DNA from: Polystyrenella longa
GTDB taxonomy: Bacteria > Planctomycetota > Planctomycetia > Planctomycetales > Planctomycetaceae
NCBI RefSeq assembly: GCF_007750395.1
Contig: NZ_CP036281.1
Location: forward strand, 62,001-126,000
DNA: 64,000 nucleotides
Direction: 5' to 3'
Shown here: positions 16,994-27,177 of the stretch, one piece after another
How the letters are laid out: each line of letters begins with the position of its first letter
How positions within the stretch are numbered: position 1 is the stretch's first letter
Notes under the pieces: model-generated
Seen by the model: only the letters and a program-made list of their open reading frames with translations
What the model was told of the DNA's origin: nothing
Database searches by the model: none
Program-made: the position numbers and the translations under genes

Positions 16994-19900
16994 GGCTCTG
17001 TTCGATTTCGACGTTGTTTGGGTCGAGAAGTTGTAGACGTCCGCGAAGATGTGGTGCGGTCGGCACGAGGTCGAGATGCTTTGGGGCTTGAAGATCCGTT
17101 CGACAAAGTAGGTGTTTCCTGAGAGCTCGCTTTGTAGTCTCTCCGTTTTCTCTTACGGGAACCTTTGCGCGTCCCGAAGAACAGGATAACGAGAAAGAGC
17201 AATGCCCCAAGGCCGACGACAATGCCAATCAGCAACTCGGGAGAAAATGAACTTTTCTTCTCTGTTTGCTCAAGAGAGGTTGATGCACGGTCGCCAGGGA
17301 CAATATTACCCGACGCGGCATTCTCCATACCGGGGGCGTCGGCCAGTTGCAATCTTTCGGCGATTGATTCAGCCGTTTTCTGTTGGGCGGAGCGAACCTG
17401 GGAATACTGATCGTTGAATTGATGGTACCACTCATCCGGAATGGAACCGCTGATACTGAAGAAGGTGACAATTTCCTGTTCAGCGGACGCGAGCAATTTC
17501 TGCTTTTCAGCGGGTTCATTGGATAACTCTGCCAGTCGCTGGCGGCAGAGAACGGAGTTCAATCGAGATTCGTAATATTGTTCCTGAAGATCCTCTGTAA
17601 GGTTTCCGGTGGTTTTCATTTGCTGTAACCGGCGTCCGATATTATTCCAACCCCAGTAGAGATCCGTTCCCTGAATCGCCTGACTGAGAGCCTCTTTCGC
17701 ACCCGCCTCCGGGCTCATTCCCTTGGCCTGCAATAAGCTGGCGGCTTCGTACTGAGCCACCAGCGAATTCGGGTTCGCCTGTACGACTTCCTGCAAGGAA
17801 GCCAGTGCGGCATCGAACTGCTGCAGATCTCCTAAGGCCGAAGCCAGGCGAAGATCAATGCCCGTTTTTTGTTCGTCGGTGATGAAGTCAGGATTTTCTT
17901 CGTCTCGTTGCAGGATGGTTTGATAAGCCGACCGCGCCCGTTCGAAATAGTCGACCGCTTCCGTTGAACTGGTGTCATCCAAACTGCTCGCCAGACTGTT
18001 GTAGGTTTCGGCGACCCAGAACAGCGACGAAAACGATTGGCCTTCCTGCCGTTCATATAATCCTTCGAGGAACTGTTTGAAATTCTGACGCATCTCTGCC
18101 GTTTGCTGTTGTTCGCCTGCCGCTTCCAGTTCGTTGAGTTCTCGTTCCAGTTCTTTACCCAGCTGGACGTAGATTCCCATCGTCGACGACTTGGCGTTTT
18201 GCTGGCTCAGTTCTTCGACGCGTTGCATCGTCTGCAAGGCCTGATCGATATCTCGTGTACCGACATATGCTTTAAGTAACAGACGATAGACTGATGCAGA
18301 AAAGGTGCTCGACAGCGGAAGATTGCTTTCGCCCGTGAGAACGTCTTCTATCGCACCGGTGACGGGGGCCGGTTCCGCGGTAAGCAGTTCGATGGTTCGC
18401 GCGTCTTGGTTCTGGCGGGAATAGATTTCGGCGAGCGTTGCTTTTCCGGTGATCATTTCCAGGGGAGGTGACGACGAGAACTTTTCCAGTAGTTGAACTC
18501 CTTCCTGTAGAGCGGCTTCGGCGGCGGTCAATTGTTCCTGTTCTTCCTCTGAGGGGGGGGGGCCAGCATTTCCTTTACGAGATTGAAGAAAGGCCTGCCA
18601 CATAGACTGTCCGGCGAGGACTCGATTGTGAGGGGCGCGATTACTGTCGGGCGGTGTGCGGGAATACCAGTCAGCCGCTTGTTGGAACTGTTTCTGGCCG
18701 GTCAGAGCTTGCCCCATTAGTTGGCAGCAGTTGGCCGCCATATCGCTATTGGGCCAGACGGACAACGCGTACTGGGCCGCTTGTTCCATCATGCGAATGT
18801 TGGCGGCGCGTCCCTGCTCGGTTGAGTTGTTAAGTGCTTGCGCGAAACTGGCCGTGGAAAGGAGGGCCGCTCGCTGCGCCATTTCGGAATCAATCGCGGC
18901 GAACTGATGGGCGACATACTCGGCACGGACTGCGGCAGAGTAACTGCTTTCGTTCAGGTAATCGATGTAAGCCCGATAGTAGAATAACTGGGCAAGCTGT
19001 TTGGGTTTCGCCTGATTGTCACGCAGGTCGTCCGCGACTTGTAGAGCGGTATCAGTTCTTGCCAGATGGTCTTCGTAGATCTGTTTGGTTTCCGTTTGCT
19101 TTTCTGAATCACCACCTGCTGCTTCGTCTCGATCCGCTTTGATATCCTGCAGCTGATTCATCAACTGCTGCGCCCGATCAAGAGCCGAAGCGAAGTCTTC
19201 GGGTGCGTTTTCTTCTCCTCGAATCTGCTGGCTCAGCCTGCGTGCCAGTTGCATCGCGAGGCCTTTGTGTCGTCCGGGAAAACGCTGGACTTCTTCGGCA
19301 TCGTTCAGGGCCTGACGGAAATTGTTACGTCGAGAACTGCCTTCCGGTTGGGTGAGTGCCAGTTTTTCGTAAGCGACCGCCCGTTGCCACAGGATACCGA
19401 GGCCCGCTGCGGAATAACGTCGCTTACGGGCATTGCTGATCCAATAGTTGGCTTCCTGGATGACTTGCTCGTACCCGGCTTGATCGGAATGATTCAAACA
19501 GATCAGGCGAAATTCTTCGGCGAGATCTTGAAGTCGCTCTACCGCCGAAGAGGATTGGGGTTGCGATAGTATTTGAGTGTAAATGCCGAGTGCTTTGGTT
19601 AGTTCGTTCAACTCTTCGTAACATTTACCCTGCCAGAGTCGCGCGTAGTGGCCGCCGGTTTGATTTCGGTACTCGAAGTGCAACAATTCGAATTCATCAA
19701 TCGCCCGGGTGAGCCGTTCGCGAAACTCGGCAGAACCTTCGGGATAGGATTGCGCTTCTTCGTAAGTACACTTCGCCAATTCAAGTCGACTGTTGATGAT
19801 ACTCTGTTCGAGTTGTTTCTTTTCCCGGTACTCTGTTTCATTATCATCCGGATCGACATGTGGCGGAAACTTCGCGTACTCGGCGGTCAGTTGAGGCAGT

Positions 19901-20412
19901 GCCTTTCGGAAAATCTCTCGGGCCAGTTCGATTTCTCTTCGCGTTTTTTGACGAAGCTCCCGCTGTTCCTGAGCGTCGTCGGTGGAGTCTGCTTCCCATA
20001 ACGCAACGCGGGCGTTGTTTAAATGGACTTTAGCCAGCTCTCGGTTCGCGGAACCAATCTGAGGATGATCGGGATGCTCTTTGACAAAGGCGGCAAGGGC
20101 TTCGGCGGCTTCGTTCAGTCGTTGTTGTCGGCTGTCGGGGTTGCGAATCTGGCTGGCTGATTCCAGAAGTAGTGCAGCCTGTTCATACTGCAAACGCGCG
20201 GCCAGTTTGGGATCGAGATTGGGGCGTTGCTGTTCTTGTTCCAGATAGAACAAGGCGGTGTCGTAGTATTCCCGTTCGCGCAAGCCGTCCAGAAAGCGGA
20301 GGGTCTGCTCCTGTGCCATCAACGAAGGCTCGCACAGCAGGCTAGCGCACAGCAGGCCAGCGAATGCAATCAGACCGGGCAAAATACGAACAAGTTGACG
20401 ATTCATATGCAC
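16990..20412 (-). CDS. Giant TPR-repeat protein with C-terminal membrane anchor
   Basis: A 1140-residue protein: an N-terminal signal peptide (about 34 residues, ending SLMAQ), then roughly 1000 residues of degenerate TPR helices, for example YYDTALFYLEQEQ, FQQAADWYSRTP and FDAALASLQEVVQANPNSLVAQYEAA. One transmembrane helix at about 1060-1080 follows, then a 60-residue Arg/Lys/Ser/Thr-rich tail that should be cytoplasmic. The bulk would lie in the periplasm. GTG at 20412 has better Shine-Dalgarno spacing (GGAAG) than the ATG two codons later; either is possible. The gene overlaps the next TPR gene by ATGA. It contains a 10-bp G tract on the plus strand at 18553-18562 (Pro codons near residue 618). 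Confidence 0.82.
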   Translation of the reverse strand: MHMNRQLVRILPGLIAFAGLLCASLLCEPSLMAQEQTLRFLDGLREREYYDTALFYLEQEQQRPNLDPKLAARLQYEQAALLLESASQIRNPDSRQQRLNEAAEALAAFVKEHPDHPQIGSANRELAKVHLNNARVALWEADSTDDAQEQRELRQKTRREIELAREIFRKALPQLTAEYAKFPPHVDPDDNETEYREKKQLEQSIINSRLELAKCTYEEAQSYPEGSAEFRERLTRAIDEFELLHFEYRNQTGGHYARLWQGKCYEELNELTKALGIYTQILSQPQSSSAVERLQDLAEEFRLICLNHSDQAGYEQVIQEANYWISNARKRRYSAAGLGILWQRAVAYEKLALTQPEGSSRRNNFRQALNDAEEVQRFPGRHKGLAMQLARRLSQQIRGEENAPEDFASALDRAQQLMNQLQDIKADRDEAAGGDSEKQTETKQIYEDHLARTDTALQVADDLRDNQAKPKQLAQLFYYRAYIDYLNESSYSAAVRAEYVAHQFAAIDSEMAQRAALLSTASFAQALNNSTEQGRAANIRMMEQAAQYALSVWPNSDMAANCCQLMGQALTGQKQFQQAADWYSRTPPDSNRAPHNRVLAGQSMWQAFLQSRKGNAGPPPSEEEQEQLTAAEAALQEGVQLLEKFSSSPPLEMITGKATLAEIYSRQNQDARTIELLTAEPAPVTGAIEDVLTGESNLPLSSTFSASVYRLLLKAYVGTRDIDQALQTMQRVEELSQQNAKSSTMGIYVQLGKELERELNELEAAGEQQQTAEMRQNFKQFLEGLYERQEGQSFSSLFWVAETYNSLASSLDDTSSTEAVDYFERARSAYQTILQRDEENPDFITDEQKTGIDLRLASALGDLQQFDAALASLQEVVQANPNSLVAQYEAASLLQAKGMSPEAGAKEALSQAIQGTDLYWGWNNIGRRLQQMKTTGNLTEDLQEQYYESRLNSVLCRQRLAELSNEPAEKQKLLASAEQEIVTFFSISGSIPDEWYHQFNDQYSQVRSAQQKTAESIAERLQLADAPGMENAASGNIVPGDRASTSLEQTEKKSSFSPELLIGIVVGLGALLFLVILFFGTRKGSRKRKRRDYKASSQETPTLSNGSSSPKASRPRADRTTSSRTSTTSRPKQRRNRTEP
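18553..18562. repeat. 10-bp homopolymeric G/C tract inside the giant TPR gene
   Basis: Ten consecutive G on the plus strand encode the three prolines of GNAGPPPSEEE on the minus strand, around residue 618 of the TPR protein. Slippage by one base here would remove the C-terminal half including the membrane anchor. Confidence 0.9.
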
Positions 20413-20806
20413 GCAACGAATCTTCCCGAGCGGGAGAGGTTATCAGAAGAGGTACAGGACAGAAGAGAATGGCCCGGACGAAATGAATTCGGTGGTTCGA
20501 TTATAAGAGAGTGAAGTGCAATAATGAATAGGCGAAAGGGGAATCGACGCCAGAAAGGATTCAACCCATTATTAAGCCGTTCGACTTTACCGCAGGTGAC
20601 CGGGTAAAATGAGAGGCCCCGTTAACTTGTGTATTGAACGGTTTGAGCTTGATTTCAGGAGAAAGTGACTCCATGAAAACATGGGCTGCCTTCCTATAAC
20701 GGGAAACGGACGCCATTATCAAACTCCATTTTGAAAGAAAAAGTATCTTAATTCGATCCTTTGACGAATTCTTTCCCTGATTTCTCCTGTTAACCTGTGT
20801 GAACAC
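20413..20806. other. Divergent promoter region
   Basis: 394 bases between the TPR operon and the plus-strand membrane protein. It must contain both promoters. I could not identify a convincing -35/-10 pair or operator, and no gene. Confidence 0.5.
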
Positions 20807-21856
20807 ATGCGATTTCGAACCCCCGATAAAAAGTCTCCCTGGATGAGTCAGAAGGAACAACTCCGACTGGTTATGCTGTGCGTTGCGCTGGTTTTGGTCG
20901 TACTGGCAATGCAGCGTGCGTCGGAACCGGAGTCCTGGGGCTGGTTGATTCCTTCTGAACAGCCTGAGAATCTGGAGCAGGATTCTGATCAGGTGGTGAT
21001 CACCCTGACAGGCGAAACTGTCCCCGAAGGCTCCGATCCAGCCAACTCGCAAGTCCAACTGACGACCGAACTCCCTCCCCTGTTGACCGGCGACGAACGG
21101 GCGGCGATTGAAGACGATTACCTGGGGCTTAAGAAAAATGAAGAACCGCTGTTCCAGCATGCTGTCCAGAGACTAGCCGAAACGAATCGAGGAGTGCTCC
21201 AGCTGAATGCAGATCGATCTGGGGCCTACCAGGTCTGGATGGCCGAAACAGATGCCTGGCGTGGAAAACTAATTGAGTTCGAAGGGACCGCGAAACGAAT
21301 TATTGCACGAGAAGATCAATCGAATGAAGGTGTAGATCGGCTCTATGATCTATGGGTGGTGACTCCGGGGTCGGGATCAATGCCGTTGCACGTGGTGACG
21401 GCTGGATTACCCAGCGAATGCCCCACGGGCGATGGATTGAATACCCCTTTGAATCTGATTGGCACCCTCTTTAAGCGAGAGGGTTACGCAGCCGAAGGAG
21501 GATTGCGGACGACCTTGTTAATTGCCGCTGCGCCACCGACGTTGGTGGGGGCTGCCTCTACGGTCCGTCCGCCCAAACGGCTCGTACCCCTGATGGGGGC
21601 GATGGCGATCGTACTAAGTCTCTTCATTTTGTATTCGCTGTGGAACACATTTCGGGCCATAACCAAATCAGCGGTGCATCCTTCGCTTCAGTCGTCCGAT
21701 GACCCTGATCCTGATTTTTCACTGATAGAAGCGGAGGACCTCGATCAGGAAAATACGGCTCAGATCGATTTGCAAAATATGGAATCGCAAGAGGTCGAAT
21801 CTAATAGCGTTGAGTTTCCAAACGAAGATAATTCAGAGCAGCAATTGGGGCAGTAA
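20807..21856 (+). CDS. Two-helix membrane protein, unknown function
   Basis: A 349-residue protein with a transmembrane helix at about residues 22-38 (LRLVMLCVALVLVVLAMQ), a large domain of about 220 residues, a second helix near 265-285 (LVPLMGAMAIVLSLFILYSLW), and an acidic cytoplasmic tail rich in Asp, Glu and Gln. The central domain has an OB-like flavour (WRGKLIEFEGTAKRIIAR, LYDLWVVTPG, NLIGTLFKREGY), but this is weak inference. It is followed 39 bases later by the TrkA_C protein, so the two are probably co-transcribed. I do not recognise the family. Confidence 0.65.
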   Translation: MRFRTPDKKSPWMSQKEQLRLVMLCVALVLVVLAMQRASEPESWGWLIPSEQPENLEQDSDQVVITLTGETVPEGSDPANSQVQLTTELPPLLTGDERAAIEDDYLGLKKNEEPLFQHAVQRLAETNRGVLQLNADRSGAYQVWMAETDAWRGKLIEFEGTAKRIIAREDQSNEGVDRLYDLWVVTPGSGSMPLHVVTAGLPSECPTGDGLNTPLNLIGTLFKREGYAAEGGLRTTLLIAAAPPTLVGAASTVRPPKRLVPLMGAMAIVLSLFILYSLWNTFRAITKSAVHPSLQSSDDPDPDFSLIEAEDLDQENTAQIDLQNMESQEVESNSVEFPNEDNSEQQLGQ

Positions 21857-21895
21857 CCAGAACATCGATTTTCATTCCAGCTCGAGTCATTCTCT

Positions 21896-22678
21896 ATGTT
21901 CGCGATCGTTTCACTGGTTTTAATCATCATTATTTCGATGATCGTCGTGCGCGTGGCGACTGTCGCCTTGACGCTAACGGGCCTGTCGAATGAGTTGGCT
22001 CGCTTTCAAGCGCGGTCCGCCTTCACGAGTACCGGGTTTACGACAAGCGAAACTGAGAAGGTAATGCGTCACCCGGTCCGTCGCCGGATCATCATGATGT
22101 TGATGTTGTTCGGGAACGCCGGAATCGTGACGGCCGTCTCGTCGTTGATTCTCTCCTTTATCGACGCCGATATGACGCCGGCCTTCTGGTTGAGAATCTT
22201 CGCGTTGATTTTCAGTGTGACTATTCTCTGGATGGTCTCCCACAGCGCCTGGATCGACAACCACATTTCAGAATTCATCAAGTGGGCTTTACAGCGATGG
22301 ACCGACCTGGAACTGCGCGACTATGCCGGGTTGCTACACCTAACGGACGACTACATTGTCGTCGAGATGAGCGTTCAGGAAGATGACTGGCTGGCCGATC
22401 AATCGTTAATTCGATTGAAGCTGACTGACGAAGGGGTACTGGTGCTGGGGATTGAACGCGCCGACGGTGTTTATATTGGAGCCCCGCGTGGTGATACGGT
22501 TCTGGGCGTCAACGATGTCCTGCTGTTGTACGGCAAGGCGGGGACTTTGAAGAACCTCGACGAACGCTGCAAGGGAGCCGAAGGCAACTGGGAACATCAT
22601 AAAGCGGTCGAGCAACAGCAACAGGTGATACTGAGTGAACAGGAAGAACAGGAACTCCACGAAAAACCGGCCCCCTGA
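21896..22678 (+). CDS. Membrane protein with TrkA_C (RCK_C) domain
   Basis: A 260-residue protein. The N-terminal part has three hydrophobic segments (about residues 1-30, 62-85 and 97-118), and the C-terminal part (about 150-225) is an RCK_C/TrkA_C ligand-binding domain (LTDEGVLVLGIERADGVYIGAPRGDTVLGVNDVLLLYGK). Between the first two segments lies ARSAFTSTGFTTSETE, which resembles the STxGFTT pore loops of TrkH/KtrB potassium transporters, although the rest of that fold is missing. It might be a regulator or a reduced channel subunit. The ligand and ion are unknown. Confidence 0.72.
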   Translation: MFAIVSLVLIIIISMIVVRVATVALTLTGLSNELARFQARSAFTSTGFTTSETEKVMRHPVRRRIIMMLMLFGNAGIVTAVSSLILSFIDADMTPAFWLRIFALIFSVTILWMVSHSAWIDNHISEFIKWALQRWTDLELRDYAGLLHLTDDYIVVEMSVQEDDWLADQSLIRLKLTDEGVLVLGIERADGVYIGAPRGDTVLGVNDVLLLYGKAGTLKNLDERCKGAEGNWEHHKAVEQQQQVILSEQEEQELHEKPAP

Positions 22679-23025
22679 GCGGGGAATAGTGAAACTGTTA
22701 ACAACGCTGAAATCTGATAACGTGAAATCTGTTCCTGTTTCTGTTAAACTGTGTTCAAGTACACCCCTCCTCAACAACCCTTCCCCTCCATTGGGTTACA
22801 GAGAGCACATTGTTGAAGTGAAAGCAAACCCGGCGTGCGCTGTCGTGGAATGCCTGTCCTGATGAGCAAGGATTTTCCTGCTCCCCACGGACTACTTTGA
22901 GGAAATGTGCCCTGTGATTTATATCAATCATGGAACCTTTTCAATATTAGACAATGCCTGGTTTGCAGTTAAGACGGAAGACAGACAACTGTTTCTGCAG
23001 AACTGGTGACGCCGCAGGTTAATAA
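22679..23025. other. Intergenic region upstream of the sucrose genes
   Basis: 347 bases with no supported gene. It probably contains the promoter of the sucrose-phosphate synthase/amylosucrase pair. The ribosome binding site before ATG 23026 is weak (CGCAGG). Confidence 0.45.
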
Positions 23026-25176
23026 ATGAAAAAAAAGGAAGATTTAAAGATAACGTTGATCAGTCTGCATGGGCTGATTCGAGGTCATGAACCTGAGTTG
23101 GGTCGAGATGCTGATACCGGAGGACAAATCAAATACCTGATCGAGCTGGCAAAAGAGCTGGCCGCGCACTCTCATGTACGCGAGGTAGAGTTGTTAACGC
23201 GGCAGATCATCGATCCGCGCGTCTCGGATGACTATGCCCAGTTGGAAGAGCCATTGGCGGACAATGCCCGCATCGTCCGGATCCCCTTTGGGCCAAAACG
23301 GTACGTCAAAAAAGAATCGCTTTGGCCGTACATGGAGCTGTTCATCGATCAGACGCTCCAGCATTTTCGCCGGACGGGATTGCCCGATATTATCCACGGA
23401 CACTATGCCGATGCCGGTGCCGCGGGAGCTCAGTTAGCGCGACTGCTTCACATTCCCTACGTCTTCACTAGCCATTCTCTGGGCCGCGTGAAAAGAGAGC
23501 GTTTGTCCCACAGCAATGCCGACATGGACAAACTCGAACGCAAGTACCACTTCCGAACACGTATCGAGGCGGAAGAGTTTGCTCTGGAAACCGCTTCGAT
23601 GGTCGTGACCAGCACGAATCAGGAAGTGGAACAGCAGTATCAAATGTACGACCATTACCAGCCCGAACGGATGGAAGTGATTCCGCCGGGAGTGGATCTG
23701 ACATCGTTCATGCCGATCGACAAAGACTGGGAAACACCGACTTTCGCTGAGACGTTGAATCGTTTTCTGCGAGAACCGGACAAGCCCATCATTCTGACGG
23801 TGGCACGACCGGATGAACGTAAAAATCTGGAGACGCTGGTCAAGGTATATGGAGAAAGCGAGCAACTACAGGAACTGGCCAACTTGGTTGTCGTGATGGG
23901 GTCGCGAGACGATTTTCGTGAGATGCCTAAAGGGCAGCGAACCGTCATCAAAAACGTGTTCCACCTGATCGACAAGTACGACTTGTACGGCAAAGTTGCT
24001 TATCCCAAGACGCACAAATCCGACGACGTGCCCGAGCTGTATCGACTGGCCGCATTCACACAAGGTGTCTTTATCAATCCGGCGTATACGGAACCATTTG
24101 GCCTGACTTTGCTGGAAGCAGGGGCAACTGGTTTACCCATCGTAGCGACCAACGACGGCGGACCGAGGGACATCATCTCTAACTGTCAGAACGGTTTGTT
24201 GATTGATCCGCATAGTCATGAAGATATTGAGCACGCGCTGCTACGGGTACTGACCGAGAAAGATCAATGGAAAACCTGGTCTGAGAATGGTATCAACGGA
24301 ACGCGGAAATATTATTCCTGGGCGAACCATGCGAACCGCTACCTCCGTGACTTGGATGACATCCTGGAACATTCTCCACCGCCGGTTCTCAAAAACACGA
24401 CAGTCAAACGGCGACTGCCTGATTTCGATCGATTGATCATCACCGATCTGGATAACACGCTGACTGGCGATGACGAGTCGTTGCAGCAATTTATCGAGAT
24501 GATGAAGGAAAACGATCACATCGGATTCGGGATCGCCACGGGACGCCGCTTGGACAGTGCCATGGAGTTGATCAGCGAACTTGGGCTTCCCCAGCCCGAC
24601 CTGATCGACACCGACTGCGGTACAAAGTTGCACTACGGTGAAAATCTGACCGTCGACAGCAGCTGGCAGAAATCGATCGGGTACGCCTGGAACGCGGAAG
24701 GGATCCGAAAAGTGATGGCTGAACTCCCCGGGATCAATCTTCAGGAAGAGGATTGTCAGTCTGAGTACAAAATCAGTTATGAACTCGACACCCGGACCTG
24801 TCCTAAGATAACAGTCATCAAAAAAACGCTACGCGAGGCCGGATTGCGTGCTAAGGTTGTCTCGTCCCTTGGTATGTATCTGGATGTGATCCCCGTGCGG
24901 GGAGGAAGCGATCTCTCCATGCGACATGTGCTCTGGAAATGGGGTTTTTCCCCGGAAAGAGTATTGGTCTCCGGAGATTCAGGTAACGATGCCGGCATGC
25001 TGCTCGGCAGAACACTCGGAGTGGTCGTGGGCAACCACAGTCGCGAACTCCGTCGGTTACGCAACAGACCTCGTATCTACTTCTCGGAAGCGTCACACGC
25101 CGCGGGAATTCTTGAGGGTATCGAGTATTACAACTTTCTGAATAACATCATTATCCCCAACGATAAAACCGAATGA
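23026..25176 (+). CDS. Sucrose-phosphate synthase with C-terminal phosphatase-like domain
   Basis: A 716-residue two-part enzyme. Residues 1 to about 460 are a GT4 glycosyltransferase of sucrose-phosphate synthase type: [54 protein letters not shown], and the donor-site motif [17 protein letters not shown]. It would make sucrose 6-phosphate from UDP- or ADP-glucose and fructose 6-phosphate. From about residue 465 there is a HAD domain like sucrose-phosphate phosphatase: [14 protein letters not shown] with Asp474 and Asp476, [11 protein letters not shown], and [12 protein letters not shown]. Catalytic Asp residues are retained, so it may do both steps. Sucrose is a likely compatible solute or carbon store. 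It overlaps the next gene. Confidence 0.93.
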   Translation: MKKKEDLKITLISLHGLIRGHEPELGRDADTGGQIKYLIELAKELAAHSHVREVELLTRQIIDPRVSDDYAQLEEPLADNARIVRIPFGPKRYVKKESLWPYMELFIDQTLQHFRRTGLPDIIHGHYADAGAAGAQLARLLHIPYVFTSHSLGRVKRERLSHSNADMDKLERKYHFRTRIEAEEFALETASMVVTSTNQEVEQQYQMYDHYQPERMEVIPPGVDLTSFMPIDKDWETPTFAETLNRFLREPDKPIILTVARPDERKNLETLVKVYGESEQLQELANLVVVMGSRDDFREMPKGQRTVIKNVFHLIDKYDLYGKVAYPKTHKSDDVPELYRLAAFTQGVFINPAYTEPFGLTLLEAGATGLPIVATNDGGPRDIISNCQNGLLIDPHSHEDIEHALLRVLTEKDQWKTWSENGINGTRKYYSWANHANRYLRDLDDILEHSPPPVLKNTTVKRRLPDFDRLIITDLDNTLTGDDESLQQFIEMMKENDHIGFGIATGRRLDSAMELISELGLPQPDLIDTDCGTKLHYGENLTVDSSWQKSIGYAWNAEGIRKVMAELPGINLQEEDCQSEYKISYELDTRTCPKITVIKKTLREAGLRAKVVSSLGMYLDVIPVRGGSDLSMRHVLWKWGFSPERVLVSGDSGNDAGMLLGRTLGVVVGNHSRELRRLRNRPRIYFSEASHAAGILEGIEYYNFLNNIIIPNDKTE

Positions 25177-27140
25177 GCACCACGCAGGATGACATCAACT
25201 TTAAGGCTGATCTAACCCTCAAACGGCTGCAATCATCGCTCACCGAAGTCTGGCAACGAAATCAAGTCGACGAAGTCAAACAGCATGAGTTTGAACTTCG
25301 TTTGAATGAATATTGGCGTCCACTGTTCCGGATCCTGTATCACCTTTACAGCCATCGATACGACTTCTTCTATCACCTCGAGCAGATTGTGACAACCGCC
25401 GCCCAGGGTTGGGCCGACCGCGCAGAACCTCTCTGTAAACTCGACCGGAAACGGGTCAACGACCCGAACTGGTTTCAATCAGAGCGGATTTGTGGTGGTG
25501 CGCTGTATGTGGACCTCTTCGGTGAAAATCTGAATCAGCTCCGTAAGCATGTTGGCTACTTTAAAGATCTCGGCCTGACCTATTTGCACCTGATGCCGCT
25601 CTTCGCCGTTAGGCCCGGGAACAGCGACGGTGGGTACGCGATCAGCAACTACCGCTCAGTGGATCCACGTCTGGGAACGATTGACGATTTGCGATTACTG
25701 GTGGACGACTTGCGCGAAGCGGGCATTTCGCTGGTGCTCGACTTCGTCTTCAACCATACATCTGACGATCATGAATGGTCGCGACTGGCGCAGTCCGGTA
25801 ACCGCGAGTACCAGGAGTTCTATTATATCTTTCCGGATCGAACTGAACCGGATAAGTACGAGCATACGTTGCGTGAAATCTTCCCCACGGTTCGCCGCGG
25901 GAACTTCACCTGGCACGACGGGATGGAGCAATGGGTCTGGACTTCGTTTAACAGCTTTCAATGGGATCTCAACTATTCCAACCCCGCTGTCTTCCGAGCG
26001 ATGCTGGAAGAGATGTTATTCATTACTAACACGGGTGTTGATATCCTGCGTTTGGACGCGGTCGCTTTCATCTGGAAGAAGATGGGCACGACCTGCGAGA
26101 ACCAACCCGAAGCTCACATGTTAATTCAAGCGTTCAACCTGCTCTCACGGATAGCGACCCCCAGTTTGCTCTTTAAGTCGGAAGCCATCGTGCATCCGGA
26201 TGAAGTGGTCAAATACATTGGTGAAGAAGAATGCCAGATTTCCTATAACCCAACGCTGATGGCGCTGCTGTGGGAATCGCTGGCCACCCGCAACGTCAAG
26301 CTGCTGGTGCAGTCACTGAGTCATCGATATCGGCTCCCTCCGAATACGGCTTGGGTGAACTATCTTCGTTGTCATGATGACATTGGTTGGACTTTCGACG
26401 ATGCCGATGCGGCGATGATCGGTATCAATGCCTACGATCATCGGCAGTTCTTGAACTCCTTTTACACGGGACAGTTCGATGGATCTTTTGCTCGAGGAGT
26501 TCCCTTTCAGGAAAACCAGCAGACGGGCGATATGCGTATCTCCGGAACAATGGCTTCTCTGGCCGGACTGGAACAGGCAATCGAACAGGAAGATGAAGAT
26601 AAGAAAGAGCTGGCGATTCGACGTATGCTTCTGCTGCACGGTGTCTCACTCAGCATTGGCGGAATCCCCCTGCTCTACCTGGGCGAAGAATGGGGGATGC
26701 TTAACGATTACGACTTCGTGAAAGACCCCGTGAAGGCAGGGGACAGTCGTTGGATTCATCGCCCCAAAATGAAATGGGAATACCTCGACGAGCTGGATGA
26801 TCACATCGACTCGGGGAGTGGTTCTATTCGAAAACGAATTTTCCGTTCAACACAAAAACTGATCGCCCTGCGTAAATCTCATCCCGCGCTTGCGGGACAG
26901 GAAATGGATCTGGTCCGCACCGGAAATGAACATATTCTGGGCTACATTCGCTTCCACGACGGCAACCGACTGATCGTGCTGGCGAACTTCTCGGAAATTC
27001 CACAGACGGTAGATGGCAACATCATCCGGACAGCAGGCCTGGGGCACTTCTTTGAAGACATGATTACCAACCGAGAATATGCAACTTCCGAGCATTTGCA
27101 GATCGAGCCTTACCAAATTCTCTGGCTCGACCGTGTCTAA
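25173..27140 (+). CDS. Amylosucrase (GH13 sucrose-using glucosyltransferase)
   Basis: A 655-residue GH13 enzyme that fits amylosucrase: an N-terminal helical domain of about 90 residues, a (beta/alpha)8 barrel, and a C-terminal beta domain. The catalytic triad is Asp295 in ILRLDAVAF, Glu337 in FKSEAIVHP and Asp402 in RCHDDIGW, each nine residues beyond the Neisseria polysaccharea positions. [15 protein letters not shown] is the first conserved barrel motif. It would transfer glucose from sucrose to an alpha-1,4-glucan and release fructose. Its ATG overlaps the synthase stop as ATGA, so the two are coupled. A sucrose phosphorylase or hydrolase is the main alternative; the length and helical N-domain favour amylosucrase. 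Confidence 0.9.
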   Translation: MSTTQDDINFKADLTLKRLQSSLTEVWQRNQVDEVKQHEFELRLNEYWRPLFRILYHLYSHRYDFFYHLEQIVTTAAQGWADRAEPLCKLDRKRVNDPNWFQSERICGGALYVDLFGENLNQLRKHVGYFKDLGLTYLHLMPLFAVRPGNSDGGYAISNYRSVDPRLGTIDDLRLLVDDLREAGISLVLDFVFNHTSDDHEWSRLAQSGNREYQEFYYIFPDRTEPDKYEHTLREIFPTVRRGNFTWHDGMEQWVWTSFNSFQWDLNYSNPAVFRAMLEEMLFITNTGVDILRLDAVAFIWKKMGTTCENQPEAHMLIQAFNLLSRIATPSLLFKSEAIVHPDEVVKYIGEEECQISYNPTLMALLWESLATRNVKLLVQSLSHRYRLPPNTAWVNYLRCHDDIGWTFDDADAAMIGINAYDHRQFLNSFYTGQFDGSFARGVPFQENQQTGDMRISGTMASLAGLEQAIEQEDEDKKELAIRRMLLLHGVSLSIGGIPLLYLGEEWGMLNDYDFVKDPVKAGDSRWIHRPKMKWEYLDELDDHIDSGSGSIRKRIFRSTQKLIALRKSHPALAGQEMDLVRTGNEHILGYIRFHDGNRLIVLANFSEIPQTVDGNIIRTAGLGHFFEDMITNREYATSEHLQIEPYQILWLDRV

Positions 27141-27177
27141 CGCGCCCTGCCCTAACGTCTAAGTCACAATTTTTGTC

